From Vitellaria paradoxa (taxonomy: Eukaryota; Streptophyta; Magnoliopsida; Ericales; Sapotaceae), in contig CM034243.1 in NCBI GenBank assembly GCA_019916065.1, positions 806,001-870,000 of the forward strand: DNA of 64,000 nucleotides. The letters run 5' to 3'. Positions 33,255-46,890 of the stretch are shown one piece after another (position 1 is the stretch's first letter; every line of letters begins with the position of its first letter). The notes beneath the pieces are model-generated. The model ran no database searches. It was not told where the DNA came from and was given only the letters and a program-made list of their open reading frames with translations. The position numbers were made by a program, and so were the translations under genes.

Positions 33255-36220
33255 TTTATAACATTTAGGGATTAGATAGCCTCTCAGGCTTTTATTGATT
33301 GAGATTTTAGGTTGGGTTTGGAAAAATAATTTGTCGAGAAAAAATTAAAACAGTGAGAAATCTAATTATTTATATATATTTATTTTTTATAATTAACTAA
33401 TTAAAACAATTTTTTATATTTTCTTCTATATTTTTTTTTTGAACATGAAAAAAGAAGTGAACGTTGCCCAAACGGATCGTGGGGGAATATCTGCAAATTA
33501 ATGGACATGGTCGATCTCCTGCAGAAAATGAAACCACTGATTGGTAGTTGTGGCTGTAAATCAACTAATATATATATATATATATATATTGCATTTAGGG
33601 CGACGAAAAATAACGTTAAATAATAAAAAATATAATTTGAATAATTTTTTTGTATTTGGTGTATAGCCACAAAATCATGTTTTTTAGAGATAAATAGTAA
33701 AACTTTTTAACTTTTACGTTAGTTTTTTGATGAGAAAAATCGTTGGTTTTTTGATGAGAAAAACTGTCGAAACGGTTTTTTGGTTCGTCGGAACAGTTTT
33801 TTATCAAAATTTATTAAAAGACGTTGGAAATTTTTAGAATTTGTAGAAAAATTATTGAAATTTGTGAAATATTATTAGAATTTATAAAAAATTTATTAGG
33901 ATTTGTAAAAAGTTGTTGGGATATATAGATATATATAAATTTATAAAAAATTTATAAAATACGAAAAGTGTAAAATGTGTTAGAAAATTTTAGATATTTT
34001 AAAAATTTTTTAGAGTTTTTTTTAGCGATTTTCTATTGCACCAAATACCCCTGTAATAGGCAATGGAACAACGACCACCAATAAATATAGGGCCCGTAAC
34101 AAAATTTGTTGAAAATCTCTAAAAATCTTTAAAAATCTCTATTACATTTTTATACTTTCTTACTTTTTTAAATTCAAAAAAAGTTTAATATCTTCTAAAA
34201 AAAAGTCAATAACTGAAATTCGGTTAATCAAATAACAAAAAAAAATTTTTACTATTCTCACCACGAACTTCTAAACAATCGAATAACACTCACTATAACT
34301 AATTTTTTCGGCGTTGTTCTGACGGATTATAGAAACCATTAGGACGTTTGCATGGAAGGATAAAACATAAAGCCTAATAGTTCAACATCGTTCAAACTGT
34401 TCGCACCAAACCATTCTGATAGTTTGACACTATCAACTTCCATCCAAATGAACCGCCGTAAATCGTTCTGACGCTAGTGACGTTTCAAATCTGTTTTGGT
34501 CTATAAAGAAGCCATGACTGATACAAAATTTTAAAATTGTTCAAACGGAAATCCAATCCGTCGGAACAGGAATTTTACTATTCATCTCCAAAAAAATACG
34601 ATTTAAGATGTGCATACCAAATGTAAAAAATTTTCCCAAACTATGTCTTTCATTATTTTTTGTTATTTTTTTACAATGCTAAACAGATCCATAATAATTG
34701 TCAATGGAATGATAACTATCTACATGTTGACTATGGATTTAGGGTCGTGGCCCCTTTAAATTTTTAAAAGAAATTATTGTAATCTTAATAAATATGGTAA
34801 ATAATTTTTAAGGCCCTTTCTCGAAATTTTTAGCAAAACTTACTAATTTTTTTCATTATTTTTTAACATCGCACCTTAAACACCAAATTTTGAATCTCTT
34901 GAATTGTGTATACACACACACAACTGTGGCTATAAAACCAACTAATTAATAATAGTCAATCAAACTCAATGACGTCACAAGTAAAACCCAATACATATCA
35001 ATATATTTATTATTAATTCTTAGCCGTGACACACCGCATATTTAATGAGTGATGATGGCGCTTTTGACTTCTACTTAATTTTTAAATTTCATAAACCCAT
35101 TTTTGATATATAAATAATAATAACGAATTGAAATCACATTTCTTTGATTAACCTTTCATGTGCAACAGTTAAGAAGAAAATAAAATAAAAACACTAGTAA
35201 TGAGCTAGGGTATTTCAGCTATTAATATGAGTATATTGACAGCCACATACATGATATAATTTAGCTTACTCTATCAAATTTTAAGGGAAAAAAATGCAAC
35301 ATTAAATTATGATCCATGATTTATTTTACGCTCTCAATTATTATCTATATTGTATTTTAATGTCCCTCTGAATTCAAACTAAAATTTAAACATATGGATG
35401 CACGTGGGGAGAATATATTTTAATTTTAGCTAAAAAACAAAATTTTTGTTAACATAATGATGTGTATCATCGACACATTTGCCTCCTCTTTGAAGTTACG
35501 TCCGTGTTTTTCACAAACAATTTAAAGTATATAAACAATTTTGAGTAATTTGATTTATGCAATCATGGTTTAAGGTGAAATGTAAGACAGTTGGAGGGTA
35601 AAGTGAAATGTAAGTCCTGGTTTAAGGGGGGACTTTTTTTTGTGATTTTGCCTAATTTGACCCTCATCACGTGGCTATTTTTCATTAGTTGTTTCCGTCA
35701 ACGATTTACATACCGATTAGAGGAGCAATTTTTGGTATAAATTTATCAATTCATAAGATTTAAGTGTTTGACTAAATATTAATTTTTTGTTTTTATTTTT
35801 TTTACTTATTTATTTATTTTTTGCTTAGTAACAGTGAGTTGCTCAATTCAAAAATTTTTAAAATTTTTACCAAACACATAAAAAGTTACTAAAAATTATC
35901 AAAAGTAATTAAAAATTATTGTTTATTTTATCAAATACATCAAAAATTTTAACTGTCAACTTTTGACAAAAAAAGTCAAAAATTATTAAAAATTAGACTT
36001 TCAAACAGTTCCTTAAATGGCATAACACAATTTGTAATATCAAAATATGTGGTACAAGATGAGAATATTGACAGTTGAGGGGGACAAACAGAGGTAAGGA
36101 TTATATTTAAGGGGGAACTGTATTTTTTTTCTGATAAAATTAACCATTTTATTAAATTTATAATAATTGCAGTGGTTATGGATCCTAACCCACTGCATCT
36201 GGGCCAGCCCGGTCGTGGAT

Positions 36221-36244
36221 TATTTTTTTTTTTTAAAGGTAAAG

Positions 36245-36276
<32 letters not shown>

Positions 36277-36360
36277 AGAGAAAAGAAAAGATTCGAACTC
36301 AAGTCCTCAAGTCCTAAATAGATAAAATAAACTCTTAACCATTAAGTCACAGGTTACACG
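36221..36360 (-). mobile_element. tRNA-derived SINE, minus strand
   Basis: Read on the - strand it has an A-box-like TGACTTAATGGTTAAG and a B-box-like GAGTTCGAATC, then a long poly-A (the T-run at about 36243-36272). It is flanked by direct repeats CAGCCCGGTCGTGGAT (36205-36220) and CAGCCCAATCGTGGAT (36361-36376), a 16-bp target duplication with two mismatches. Confidence 0.75.
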
Positions 36361-37319
36361 CAGCCCAATCGTGGATAGCCTACGCAACCAGAAGGATTTT
36401 GTGTAGGCATATGGTTTGAATTGCTAACTGGCACAAATGAGGGGCTTTGCGGTAGCGTCCGTCGCTTTCCTCGCCTCCTCGCAAGCGTTCCATGTTTGCT
36501 CTTGTTCTCATTTCCAGTCTTCCAAGTGGGACCAGTTGACATATAAAATTTTTAAAAAATGTCAACAATCAGTGTGAAGATAACGAAAAATAATAAATAT
36601 AAAATAATGCAACCCAAAAAAAAAAAAAAAAAAAAAACGGGATTAAAATCGGAAGAATCTGAAAATGTTATATGACGGTAATCATCGATTTTTCAAAACT
36701 ATAAAAATATGTATGATTTCCTAATTTAAACTATCTTCTATATTAGATGACTAAAACTAGTCACCAAATTGTAACACACATGAGATTGTATTATGCATAA
36801 GCCATCCCAATTGTACGTATCTGAATTTGTCTAAAATAAAAACAGGTGGAATATATGTGAGTCCAAGCAGCCGAAAATTATTACAATTATTGCCTGTAGT
36901 GCTTTAAAACGGTGATTGTTGATATCATAAAAAGATTAAATATAATATATAAATAAAATTAGATATTAATTAAATAAAGTTTGCTTAGAAAATAAATTTG
37001 TTAAATATTTATTTTTATAGAGTTATTATTCATTGAAACTTTTCCTAACTAAAAAAAAAAAAAAAAATTGATACATAACCTTTGAAAGTAATTTTACAAG
37101 TAATAATAACTCTTAATGGCTTTAATTTATAGGAATAATTTTTTAATTTATAAAAAAATAATTTGTAACAATAACTTTAATTTATAAGGATTAATGAACC
37201 AGCTAGTTTAAATAAACCGTGATAGTTTAGTCACAGGTTTAATTGTGATTTTTAGCAATTTATGTCAAAATTTTGTTACAATTAATCTGAGGTGTGAAGT
37301 GAATGACCTTAAAGATAGA

Positions 37320-37640
37320 ATCATAAAATTATTAATTCAGTCAATCCTTTCAACAAAGATAAAAAATAAAAGACAAGAAATAGAGTTGTAGAGAGAATAT
37401 AAGATTTACATCTTATCATATATATCATAAAGGTAAAAGAAAGACTTTTAAATAAATTTACAATGAGTAGTATATATACTAATGATTTACGTACCAAAAA
37501 AGATAAATTACTCACTAAATACTAAAATATAAAATATTTTAATATGGGTAATATATATAAATAATATATCATAACCTAATACAGAATATTTTAACACTCT
37601 CTCTCAAACTTAAGATAGTAAACCAACTTGAGTTTGTAAA
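37320..37640 (-). mobile_element. LTR and 3' fragment of a small copia-like element
   Basis: On the - strand a polypurine-like TTTGAGAGAGAG (37597-37608) is followed by an LTR start TGTTAAAATATT at 37596. The LTR reads on through CTTTTACCTTTATGATATATATGATAAGATGTA and TCTCTCTACAACTCTATTTC, the same sequence as in both LTRs of the element at 45117-46108. Upstream AAGTTGGTTTA also matches that element. Confidence 0.7.
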
Positions 37641-38689
37641 TAAGAGAATTCTAAAGATAGCTTAACCAAATAGTAGAATAAGACGTGAATATAGAATCTG
37701 GAGTTGTGTGGCTACTGACGGCGACGAAAGTTTTGACAATAAATTTCTAAAAAATTTTCACCAAGAATTCTAACACGATACTACCTTAACATTAATTAGA
37801 GTTCAAGCTTTGGTGAATGAGAGAAAAGTTAAAAAAAAAAAAAAAAATTAAGGGGAAAATATAAAATCTTAAATACATATATTTATTTGAATAGATTAAA
37901 AATATAATAAAATAAAAAATATTGATCAATATATTAAATTTTATTTTATTTTATTTTCTTAAATTCTATACATATTTTCTTTTATTTTTTATCATTAAAA
38001 TAAATTTTTGATCCAAACACATTATTTGGGTGGCTTGTTTTTTAAATAAATATTTGAATTATTTTTAAATTAATTTGAGACTACCAAATTTTGCTTTTTT
38101 CTTATTCTTTTGTTTGGTAAGTTTCAAGTATGTTAGTAACATTTGGACTAAAAAATACTGCACATTCATACTAAGAAATACGTATAATATATAAAGTTAT
38201 ATATTAATCTAAATATGAATAGACAAATAATATTATCAGATCAAATTTTATTTTTGCTAGTGCAAAACGTTTATATTATATACATTGGTAGTTATATATT
38301 GCTTTGATAAATAAAAAATTTATATATCAATATTTTTTTTCATATGAATAACATGTTTTTATCAAACAAAAAATAAAAAGTCATATTTTGGTAGCCCGAA
38401 AATTAAAAAATAATCACATATTTATAATCTAAAATAAATTTATATTATTATTGTTGCTACTGTTGTTATTATTATTATTATTACTACATGCTTAAATGTT
38501 GTCGAATAAAGGAAAAAAATAGAGAAAAATTATATTTTGATTTTATAAAGGTTTTTTTAAATTTATATCATTAAATTAGTCAAATCATTTAATATAACAA
38601 AAAAATAATAATTTGCTACTAAAAATTCAAACTTTAAGGGTATAAATATTTATTATGATTTTTTTAAATGCAAGAATTTAACTGTCAAA

Positions 38690-39226
38690 TAAGGGCGGAG
38701 CCACGGAGGGGTGGGAGATGCCAGCGCCGAAAAAAAATAAAATTTATTTTTTTACTTTATTTATTTATTTTTTATGTTGATTGTCTCAATCCTTAATTGT
38801 ATCCACCCAAATAAAAGATAAAAAAAAAAACTTTAGTCTAGTATCAATTGCGCCTATCCAAGAAAAAAATTTTAACCTAATACCAATTGTGTCTATCTAA
38901 TAAAAAATAAATTTTAATTTAATACATACCAATTTTATTGTACTCAGAGATTATTTGAAAGAAAAAAAGTTGCTAAAAAAGTACAGCAAAAATAAAAAGA
39001 TGTCACATTAAAGTGATATGTTTTAAAATTTTATTGGAAGAAAGTATAAAAAGTAGTTAAAATTTAATAACTTTTGATAAGTTTTAACCGGCCAAACGGT
39101 ACCTCAACTCATCAAATATAACTAAAAAAAATATCTTGTCTCGTTTTAAGCTTTCATCTTTTCTCTCTCATTTATGTGTCCTATAATTATTGTCTACTCA
39201 TATACAAATTTTTGGCTTCGCTCTTG
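38690..39226. mobile_element. Probable non-autonomous hAT-like element
   Basis: The left end TAAGGGCGGAGCCA and the reverse complement of the right end, CAAGAGCGAAGCCA, are imperfect inverted repeats. The flanking 8-mers CTGTCAAA and CCACCAAA agree at five of eight positions, so it is an old copy. Non-coding. Confidence 0.4.
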
Positions 39227-40716
39227 CCACCAAAACTTAAAACTGTAAGTGCAAGTGACTTTTGTCCATCCTTCTAGGAGTGTAAACAACCAAATTGAAT
39301 TTTTTATATTGAATTTGAGTTTTTATATAAGTTTAAATTCGGATCGATAAAAAAAAATTTAAACTCAAAGTCAACTCTTGTAACTTGATTAAACTAAACG
39401 TTACCATTTTATATTAAAATATAATAAAATATTATAAAAATTATAATAAAAATCTTATTAAAAATATAAAATAAAAATATAATAAAATTTGCACCCCTAC
39501 ATCCTTCTAAAGTAAAATTTTCTGCACTGTTTCACTTGATATGGCTCAATTTGGAGTACCAACAAAAACTAATAAATTCCTTACCCCAAAAAAAAAAAAA
39601 AAAAAAAAAAACAAAAGCTAATAAATTTATCAATTTTTTTCATATTTGTATAAAAAAAAAAACTTCAATTTTTAACTAGCTTTTATCAAAATTTTTCAAA
39701 TTGCATTAATTTTTATAAACTTTTTTGAAACACCTAATATTTTTGGGTAAATGACATTTGTCTTCCTTTAACTTTTGAATGATTACAGTTAGTACCCACA
39801 ACATTTAAAAATTATATTTATTTCTCTTATTTTGAAATATTGTTAACATTGACCAATTTCTAGTAAATTAGTTATTAAAACTTAATATAAAATGTCTAAT
39901 TAATTAAAATTTTAGGTATTTTTTATTTTACTCCTTTATCTCTCACATTTCATCAGTTTTTACAAAAGTTCTCTAAAATCTTATATTTTTATTTATTTTT
40001 AGAGATTTTTATAAAAAAAATTAAAGAAATCTGAAAGAGGAAATGATAAAATAAAAAAAGTCTAAAATTTTAGTTATTTTAATATTTTTTATTAAATTTT
40101 AATGATTGATTTTATTAAAAAAAGTCAATGTTAATAATATTTTAAAATAAGGTAAATAATTATAACTTTAAAATATTATAAGTGTTAAAGTATAATTATT
40201 TAAATATTAAAAAAAAAGTAGATGTAATTTATTTTTTTTAAATTAACATGTGAAAATTTTCAAAAATAATTTTACTGTTTTTAAGTTTACCAAACACCCC
40301 CGTTTATATGGTTTTCCAACGTCCACGCATTTCATCACTCGTGAATGCCTTGCGAAGAAGCAGACGGTATAACCCCCCTAGGACTGCAATCACCCGGGGT
40401 TCAAGCGGCTGCAGTTAATATATCCATTCCAAGAGCCGCAGTTAAAAAGTAAAAAGTGAATATTTATTTACAATCATGTGATTTTTAATATTTTATATTA
40501 ATTATATTTTAATTAAATTTTTAAAATTTTAATTTTTATTTTAAAAATAATTTTAATTAAAATAAATTAAAATCATTAAATTAAATACAAATAAATCTCC
40601 AATTCTCCATTTTTCACCGGCCCCTCCTAGGACGGAAAATACCCGCACCCGCGGCCCCACTAAAATTGATTTTCTATATGCATCGGAAGCCTCTTGAACT
40701 CTCCTACCCTTATCTT

Positions 40717-40721
<5 letters not shown>

Positions 40722-40751
<30 letters not shown>
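40722..40751 (+). repeat. (CT)n tract in the 5' leader of the DUF4079 gene
   Basis: A run of about 15 CT dinucleotides ends 25 bp before the start codon. CT-rich leaders are frequent in plant nuclear genes for plastid proteins; it may also act as a pyrimidine-patch promoter element. Confidence 0.85.
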
Positions 40752-40752
<1 letters not shown>

Positions 40753-40776
40753 GGAAGAACAACACAAAATAAGAGC

Positions 40777-43130
40777 ATGGCAGCCACACTCAGCCTTCTA
40801 AAGCTCCCCTTTTTTTCTCCAAAACCACACCAAATCCAATCAAAACTCTCAATTCTCTCCAACCCATCCAGGCAACACCCTTCCATTTCCATCGATTCAG
40901 ACAACCCGCAAAAATTATTCGTAGAGTCTATTCAGCACTTCAAGTCTGTATCTCTTCCTCTCACAGCAGTGACATTTCCCCTCTTTTTAGATCCACAGGC
41001 AAGTAGCCCCCACCATTCTCAATGGGCACAAACTGGTTCTATATCTACATTTTAATTCATCAATTCTTATGCTGATTCTTTGTGTTTTGACTTGAATTGT
41101 TATATTGTGGGCATAGTTCTTTCGATTCCGTTACATCTTCTCCTGCAAGTGCAACTCCCGTTATATTTCCTTAAACCCTTTTATACCCCGCATTTAAATC
41201 ATGTTGATAGTTACCGTTACTGTTTTTTTCAAAACCATGATTGTGGGTGTTGATTGGCTGATTGAAATTTGAGTGCAGGATTCACTGGCAGTTGGCGGGG
41301 AATTTGGGATATTGGAGGGAAGAACATTTGCTCTTATTCATCCCATTGTGATGGGTGGCTTGTTTTTCTTAACTCTCTGGGCTGGTTATTTGGGTTGGCA
41401 ATGGCGTCGAGTGAGGACAATACAGAACGAGATCAATGAGCTCAAGAAGCAAGTCAAGCCTGTTGCAGTCACGCCAGAAGGTAACCCGGTTGAACCCCCA
41501 ACCCCATCGCCTGTTGAAGCCAAAATTCAACAGCTCACTGAGGTAGCCCCTGCACTTACAATGTTTCTATACTTTTTAGATTCTATTTCAATTGGAATAT
41601 ACATATAGCTAGGCCTGGACCATATTGATTTTTTAGAGGTTTTGTGTGTGAAGCATGGTCTTTATCAAACTATTTGGGGCCTAAGGTCAAGAAAAAAAAA
41701 AAAAAATTGGACCTAAAAAGTTTTTGTACATGTAGCATTTTGAGCAGCAAAATTACAAATTAAAATTTTATATTCAAGACGCTCTAATATCGTAATATTA
41801 ATAAATAATATAGTTAATTCTTTTAATCTATCTTGTGGCATAATTGGTCTTAAAAATAAGATTTTATTAATTTTAATCTTGAACAACTTATTTCACTGTA
41901 AGAAACTGTCACTGATATGGGCCTTAAACTTGATTGATTGACTATGATTTTTTTTACTTGTTCAGAATTTTTGGGTAATTTTTATATGTGTAACATTTTG
42001 AGTAGAAAAATTACAAATTAAAATTTTATATTCAAGACGCTCTAATATCGTAATATCAATAAATAATATAGTTAATTCTTTTAATCTATCTTGTGGCATA
42101 ATTGGTCTTAAAAATAAGATTTTATTAATTTTAATTTTGAACAACTCATTTCACTGTAAGAAACTGTCACTGATATGGGCCTTAAACTTGATTGACTATG
42201 ATTTTTTTTTTTTACTTGAAATTTTGGGTAATTGAATGTGTATGTGTATATAATGTATACATTTGGAACCTTAAATTCACCAAGGAGTCTTAGGCCACTG
42301 CCTGAGTGGCCTTATGGCCCAACCGGCCCTGGTGTGAAGGTTGGTAATCTCTATAGAAATTCTCGTGATTTTATTCTTGAATTTGTCCACGTGTAGTGCT
42401 GACTGATGGAGGGTAATATGTCTGAAGTTATGATTTTTCATAATTCAGGAGAGGAAGGAGTTGATTAAAGGATCATTTAGGGATAGACACTACAACGCTG
42501 GTTCAATACTGCTGGCATTTGGTGTTTTTGAGGCGGTTTATGGCGGAGTCAACACTTGGTTCAGGACAGGAAAGCTATTTCCCGGGCCCCATTTATTTGC
42601 AGGAGCAGGTAATTTTAATCTTTCCATGTCACAACATACCAAAAGCTGAGAAATAAAAAGAAACTAGATTTTGTCTTCCGCCACACCCCCCCCCCCCAAC
42701 AAAAAAAAAAATGAGTAAGTTTGACAATAGCTCTGTAATACCCATGATATATTGTTCTTCGCCCATTAGACGCTAACATCATCGATCAGCGCTCGATGGT
42801 ATATAGAATATAGTTCACGCATTGAAACTGGAACGGAAGTAGCACTACTAGTGTGAAAAATTGAACTGATATGGTCTCTGATTCTGACTTTGGTGGCATA
42901 GTTTGTTCTGAGGTGTTTCTGAATGTTGTGCAATTTCGATGGATGGAGCAGGGATAACGGTGCTGTGGGCAGCAGCTGCAGCTCTTGTGCCAGCAATGCA
43001 GAAGGGGAATGAAACAGCCAGAAATCTTCACATTGCATTGAATGCCTTGAATGTCTTGCTCTTTGCGTGGCAAATCCCCACGGGAATTGACATAGTCTTC
43101 AAGGTGTTTGAGTTCACTAAATGGCCTTGA
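40777..43130 (+). CDS. DUF4079 plastid membrane protein (At3g61870-like)
   Basis: Four coding exons: 40777-40998, 41279-41542, 42449-42608 and 42952-43130, together 825 nt, 274 residues plus stop. The first about 65 residues are Ser/Pro-rich and basic with hydroxylated residues, a chloroplast transit peptide. The mature part has hydrophobic segments around ALIHPIVMGGLFFLTLWAGYLG and ITVLWAAAAALVPAM, a charged coiled-coil-like link (RRVRTIQNEINELKKQ) and the conserved LAVGGEFGILEGRTFALIHP and FPGPHLFAGAG stretches. This is the DUF4079 family shared by plants and cyanobacteria; I know of no assigned reaction, and a thylakoid or envelope location is inferred. Intron 1 starts with GC (CAG|GCAAGT) instead of GT; all other introns are GT-AG. 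No damage is seen. Start: first ATG, just before the transit peptide. Confidence 0.92.
41712..42200. repeat. 258-bp tandem duplication inside intron 2 of the DUF4079 gene
   Basis: The segment with ATTCAAGACGCTCTAATATCG at 41772 recurs at 42030, offset 258 bp. The two copies run through GGTCTTAAAAATAAG and TTTCACTGTAAGAAACTGTC with a handful of differences. Exons are untouched. Confidence 0.92.
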
Positions 43131-43474
43131 ATAACAGACATTAATTTTTCAAGAGCTAGCATTCTTTGTGTCCTCATTTTAGTAGTTCCGAACTTTTTCA
43201 CCCTTTGTCACTGTTATTGTTATAGCTTTGTATGAGTAAATATCTATTATTTCAGTCTCATGGAATTTCTTCAAATCATGAGACGTTCCTTGTTTCTTGA
43301 AATAGTGCTGTTTATAATATTCTTTTTGAAACTGGCTGTTTATAATATTCTACAATCAATTTATAATCCCATCGAGGGCGTTCTGTAATCATACTCTGTT
43401 CTGAAGTTCTGTAATCATATCTGCAATCATACAGGAACTCGGACTTGGGGATTTTTGGATTGTACCCGCTTCAT

Positions 43475-43477
<3 letters not shown>

Positions 43478-43553
<76 letters not shown>
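43478..43553. repeat. Compound (CT)n(CA)n microsatellite
   Basis: About 19 CT units run into about 18 CA units, some 350 bp after the DUF4079 stop codon. Confidence 0.97.
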
Positions 43554-43560
<7 letters not shown>

Positions 43561-45116
43561 CCCAAAGGAGGTGTCTATGCGGTACTGATTTCAAACGCCT
43601 ATGCATGGCTCCAAAAATGCTCCAGTGTCATGGCTGTTATATAAGTTGTGTTTGAGGAAGTACAGCTGGCTCAAATCATCAAAGCATAGGCAATTGTGAA
43701 AGAAGAGGAGGAGAATAGCTTTATTCAGTTCATTCACTAACTGTTTTATCTGTACAAGGCCTATTTGTAGTTAAATAGACCTGACATTAATGGGAAAATA
43801 AATCTTTTTTTAGAAAAAAAACAAGCATAATATCTTACAGAATATAATAAAAATATTCTAAATTTCTCAAAGAGTTGAAAAATATTTATTGACGTGATTT
43901 GTTATTAGCCAAGTAAATTTCGACCCTATTAGCATTTAGACCGAAAAAAAAAAAAATGACTATTTTACACTTAGTCCCATTTAGGCCAATATTTACATTC
44001 TGGGCTTTCGAACATTATTAATTTTTAAGAGGTTAAGAGTTAATCTTCATTAATAAATAACTAAACGTGATTAAGAATTAAATTTTTTACCTTCTTTACA
44101 ATCATCCTGTCAACAATTATTCAGTTAATATTTATCTTTTTAATTTTTAATCTCGTACCAAATGCATCCTTGGTCTCACGACTTTTAACTGTTTTTACTC
44201 AGTAGATGGAGAATTAATATTTAACATCTTAAAAGAGAAAAATATTAAAAATTCTTAAATTTTCATGAAATATAACTACTGTAAGTAAAAAGACATAAGA
44301 TTATATGGGAGTAGGATAATTACCCAATTTAAGCCATACCTTAGCCACCTTTTAATATTTTATTTGTTGGCTAATTCATTTGAAAGAAAAGTGTGGCTCA
44401 GGCGTAGGGAAGAAGCCAAGAAAAGCAACAACATGCACAGGGTGTAGCAACAACTAATTATTTACATATGAATTCAAATTCTTTTCTTTCCCTTTCTATC
44501 TTGGTAGAGTAAGAATATGTATATATGTTCCCTTCTTCTGTTTTATTATTATTTTTTTATTCTTGGGTTTTATATTCTCTTTTACTTTAGTGCTATAAAA
44601 AAGGAGGAAGAAAATTGATCTACTCGTGAGATTCTTTTCTTTTCAAAATGCTATGGGGAGTGAAATACAAGGAAGGGGTAGAGCATTAATTCTACAAGCG
44701 GCACAGCATCCACTACTGAATCATTCAGGAGTTGAATCAATTACAAAGAGCAGAGCAGATACCTTAATCAGAGAGAACAGCTCCTTCTGGACGGGCCCTT
44801 AATTGAAGCTGCTAATTAAAGGCAAGAGTTGGGAGGGGGAAAAGCGAGCATCACTTCTTTCAACAAAAACCCTACCTTTTGTAACTGGCAATTTAAGCAT
44901 CTCTTTTTTTTTTTTTTTGGTCTGTTTTTTTTCAAAGGGATGGAATACATTATCTGCGGTCTTGAGGGCAAAGTTTGCGATACAGGACATAGACTTATGA
45001 AAAGAGGGTAGTTTGAATGGGATTTGTTCCAAGAATAAGCGCTAGCCTGCAGCCGCAATTAGCACATTCATTCATGTCATATGTATGTTGTGACAATGTG
45101 CAAGTGCATGAATTAG

Positions 45117-46108
45117 ATTTATTTTACTATATAAATTATTAATATATATACCTCTTATTGTAAACCTATTTAAATGTCTATTTTTTTACCTTTATGATAT
45201 ATATGATAACATGTAGAGCTCATATTCTCTCTCCCCAACTCTATTTTTTTTGTTTTGTATTTTAACTTGGTATCAGAGCACATGTTTTTGATCTTGAATA
45301 GTCTACATTCTGAATCACAATAAAATATTTTTGCGTTATATTTTTGTCTGGTGTTTTTTTTTTTTGTTTTAGAATATTGCTCTGCAATAATACCATTATA
45401 ACCGCCACAGAATTCTTTTTTTTTTTCGTAGTTTGAATCGGTTCTTAGGATTTTTGGCTTTTCTTATTTCGATTCTGATCTCTATTTCTCCATATTTCAC
45501 CATCTCAGTATATTTTTTTTTTATTTGGGATGACCTCTAAATGTTGTATCGTTTCTTGATGGAATTAAGTATAATACATCAACAGATATTAGTTTTTCTT
45601 ATTGGCTTTAAACTCTGGAGAGCAAAGTACTGTTATTTTCTTCCGACGTTTTTTCAGTTTTGTCTTTATTGTTCCATCTTCGCACATCATATATTCTATT
45701 TGATTTTTTTTATCTCTAATTTGAAAAAATAATCATATCAGTGACAAAGAAATTTCTTCAGGAACTCACAATCAAAATTTCGTCATTACTAGCAGTCACA
45801 CACCTCCAGACTTTACATTCACGACTTATTCTGCCATTCAATTCAGTTGCTTTTAAAATTCTCTTATTTTAAGTTGGTTTATCAGATTGAGTTTGAGGAA
45901 AGGTGTTAGAATATTTTATATTAAGTTATAATATATTATTTATATATATATTACATATATTATAATATTCTATATTTTAATATTTAGTAAATAGTTAACT
46001 TTATTTTAGTATGTAAATTAATACTATACATACCTCTTATTATAAACCTATTTAAAGATTTTTTTTTTACTTTTATAATATATATGATAAGATGTAAACC
46101 TAACAAAA
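45117..46108 (+). mobile_element. Small non-autonomous copia-like LTR element (TRIM-like), decayed
   Basis: A primer-binding site TGGTATCAGAGC (45268-45279, initiator tRNA-Met type) follows an LTR end at 45117-45267. A purine tract GAGTTTGAGGAAAGG precedes a second LTR start TGTTAGAATATT at 45904. The two LTR pieces share TACCTCTTATTRTAAACCTATTTAAA and TATATATGATAASATGTA. The internal part is only about 630 bp and codes for nothing recognisable. The right LTR stops early, near 46108, and the left LTR lacks its start, so both are truncated. Confidence 0.7.
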
Positions 46109-46756
46109 GAAAAATATTGGAATGATATTTAATATGCTCTAAACTCACCATTGGTTGGTGCCAACGGCCACCCCAAAGAAAAAGAAAAATTGTTCCATAC
46201 AAAATTGTTTCCAAACTTATATATATATGTATATATTGTGGGCTTATTTTTAGTCATTTAAATTTCAAGATAAAAAAATCAAAGATCTAATTATTATAAA
46301 TTGAAGTTTTGCAAGTTATTCATTATGTACACTTTACATTATCATTTGTTATTGGGATATATATCATTAATTATCTGCAGGGTTATTTCATATATATATA
46401 TATATATATATATTAAACCTTTGTAACAATATTTAGATTATCACAAGTGGAAACTGCATGGTTTAAAGAAAAATATATGGTGAATTCTCTGGAGATCTTT
46501 TAATTCGCTACTCCTTACGTAATGCAAGGGCATAAAAGCGCAGTTTCTTTGCTCTTTCTTTTCAATGGAACAAAACACTTATCTGAGTGCAACAGTGCAT
46601 GGATACCTTACTTGCCGAGCAAATTCTAGTCAGCTGTAGTACGTGCTTTGCTGAATCTGATTCTCCTTATTCTTTTCTGTCTCTGTGCTTGTTTTTGTGT
46701 GCAGAGTCTCATGCGCGGATCTTAACCGTCCCATTCAAGCTTTCTCTCTCTCTCTC

Positions 46757-46764
46757 TATATATG
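46757..46764 (+). promoter_or_regulatory. Probable TATA box of the proline-rich protein gene
   Basis: TATATATG follows a CT-rich stretch and lies about 130 bp before the chosen start codon. Confidence 0.5.
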
Positions 46765-46890
46765 CTCCATTCATTCTTGTGCTAATTTCTTAAGTTTGTT
46801 CAATTCCCTTCCCATAAATTACCAAGTTCCTTGCATTTATTAACCGTAATTTTCTCTAGTATTAGCAAAATTAACCAGACCTCGCCAATC

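Larger units (their letters stand above)
32309..40717. other. AT-rich gene-free stretch with several repeats
   Basis: No credible gene. Listed separately are a SINE (36221-36360), an LTR remnant (37320-37640) and a hAT-like element (38690-39226). A second copy of the dispersed AT-rich repeat of 14270-14470 is at about 33820-34020. TA runs occur at about 33221-33250 and 33570-33589. Confidence 0.6.
43131..46756. other. Gene-free stretch with a small LTR element
   Basis: It holds the 3' end of the DUF4079 transcript, the microsatellite at 43478-43553 and the small copia-like element at 45117-46108. No gene is recognised; the mixed-composition patch at 44600-45060 shows no domain. Confidence 0.6.
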
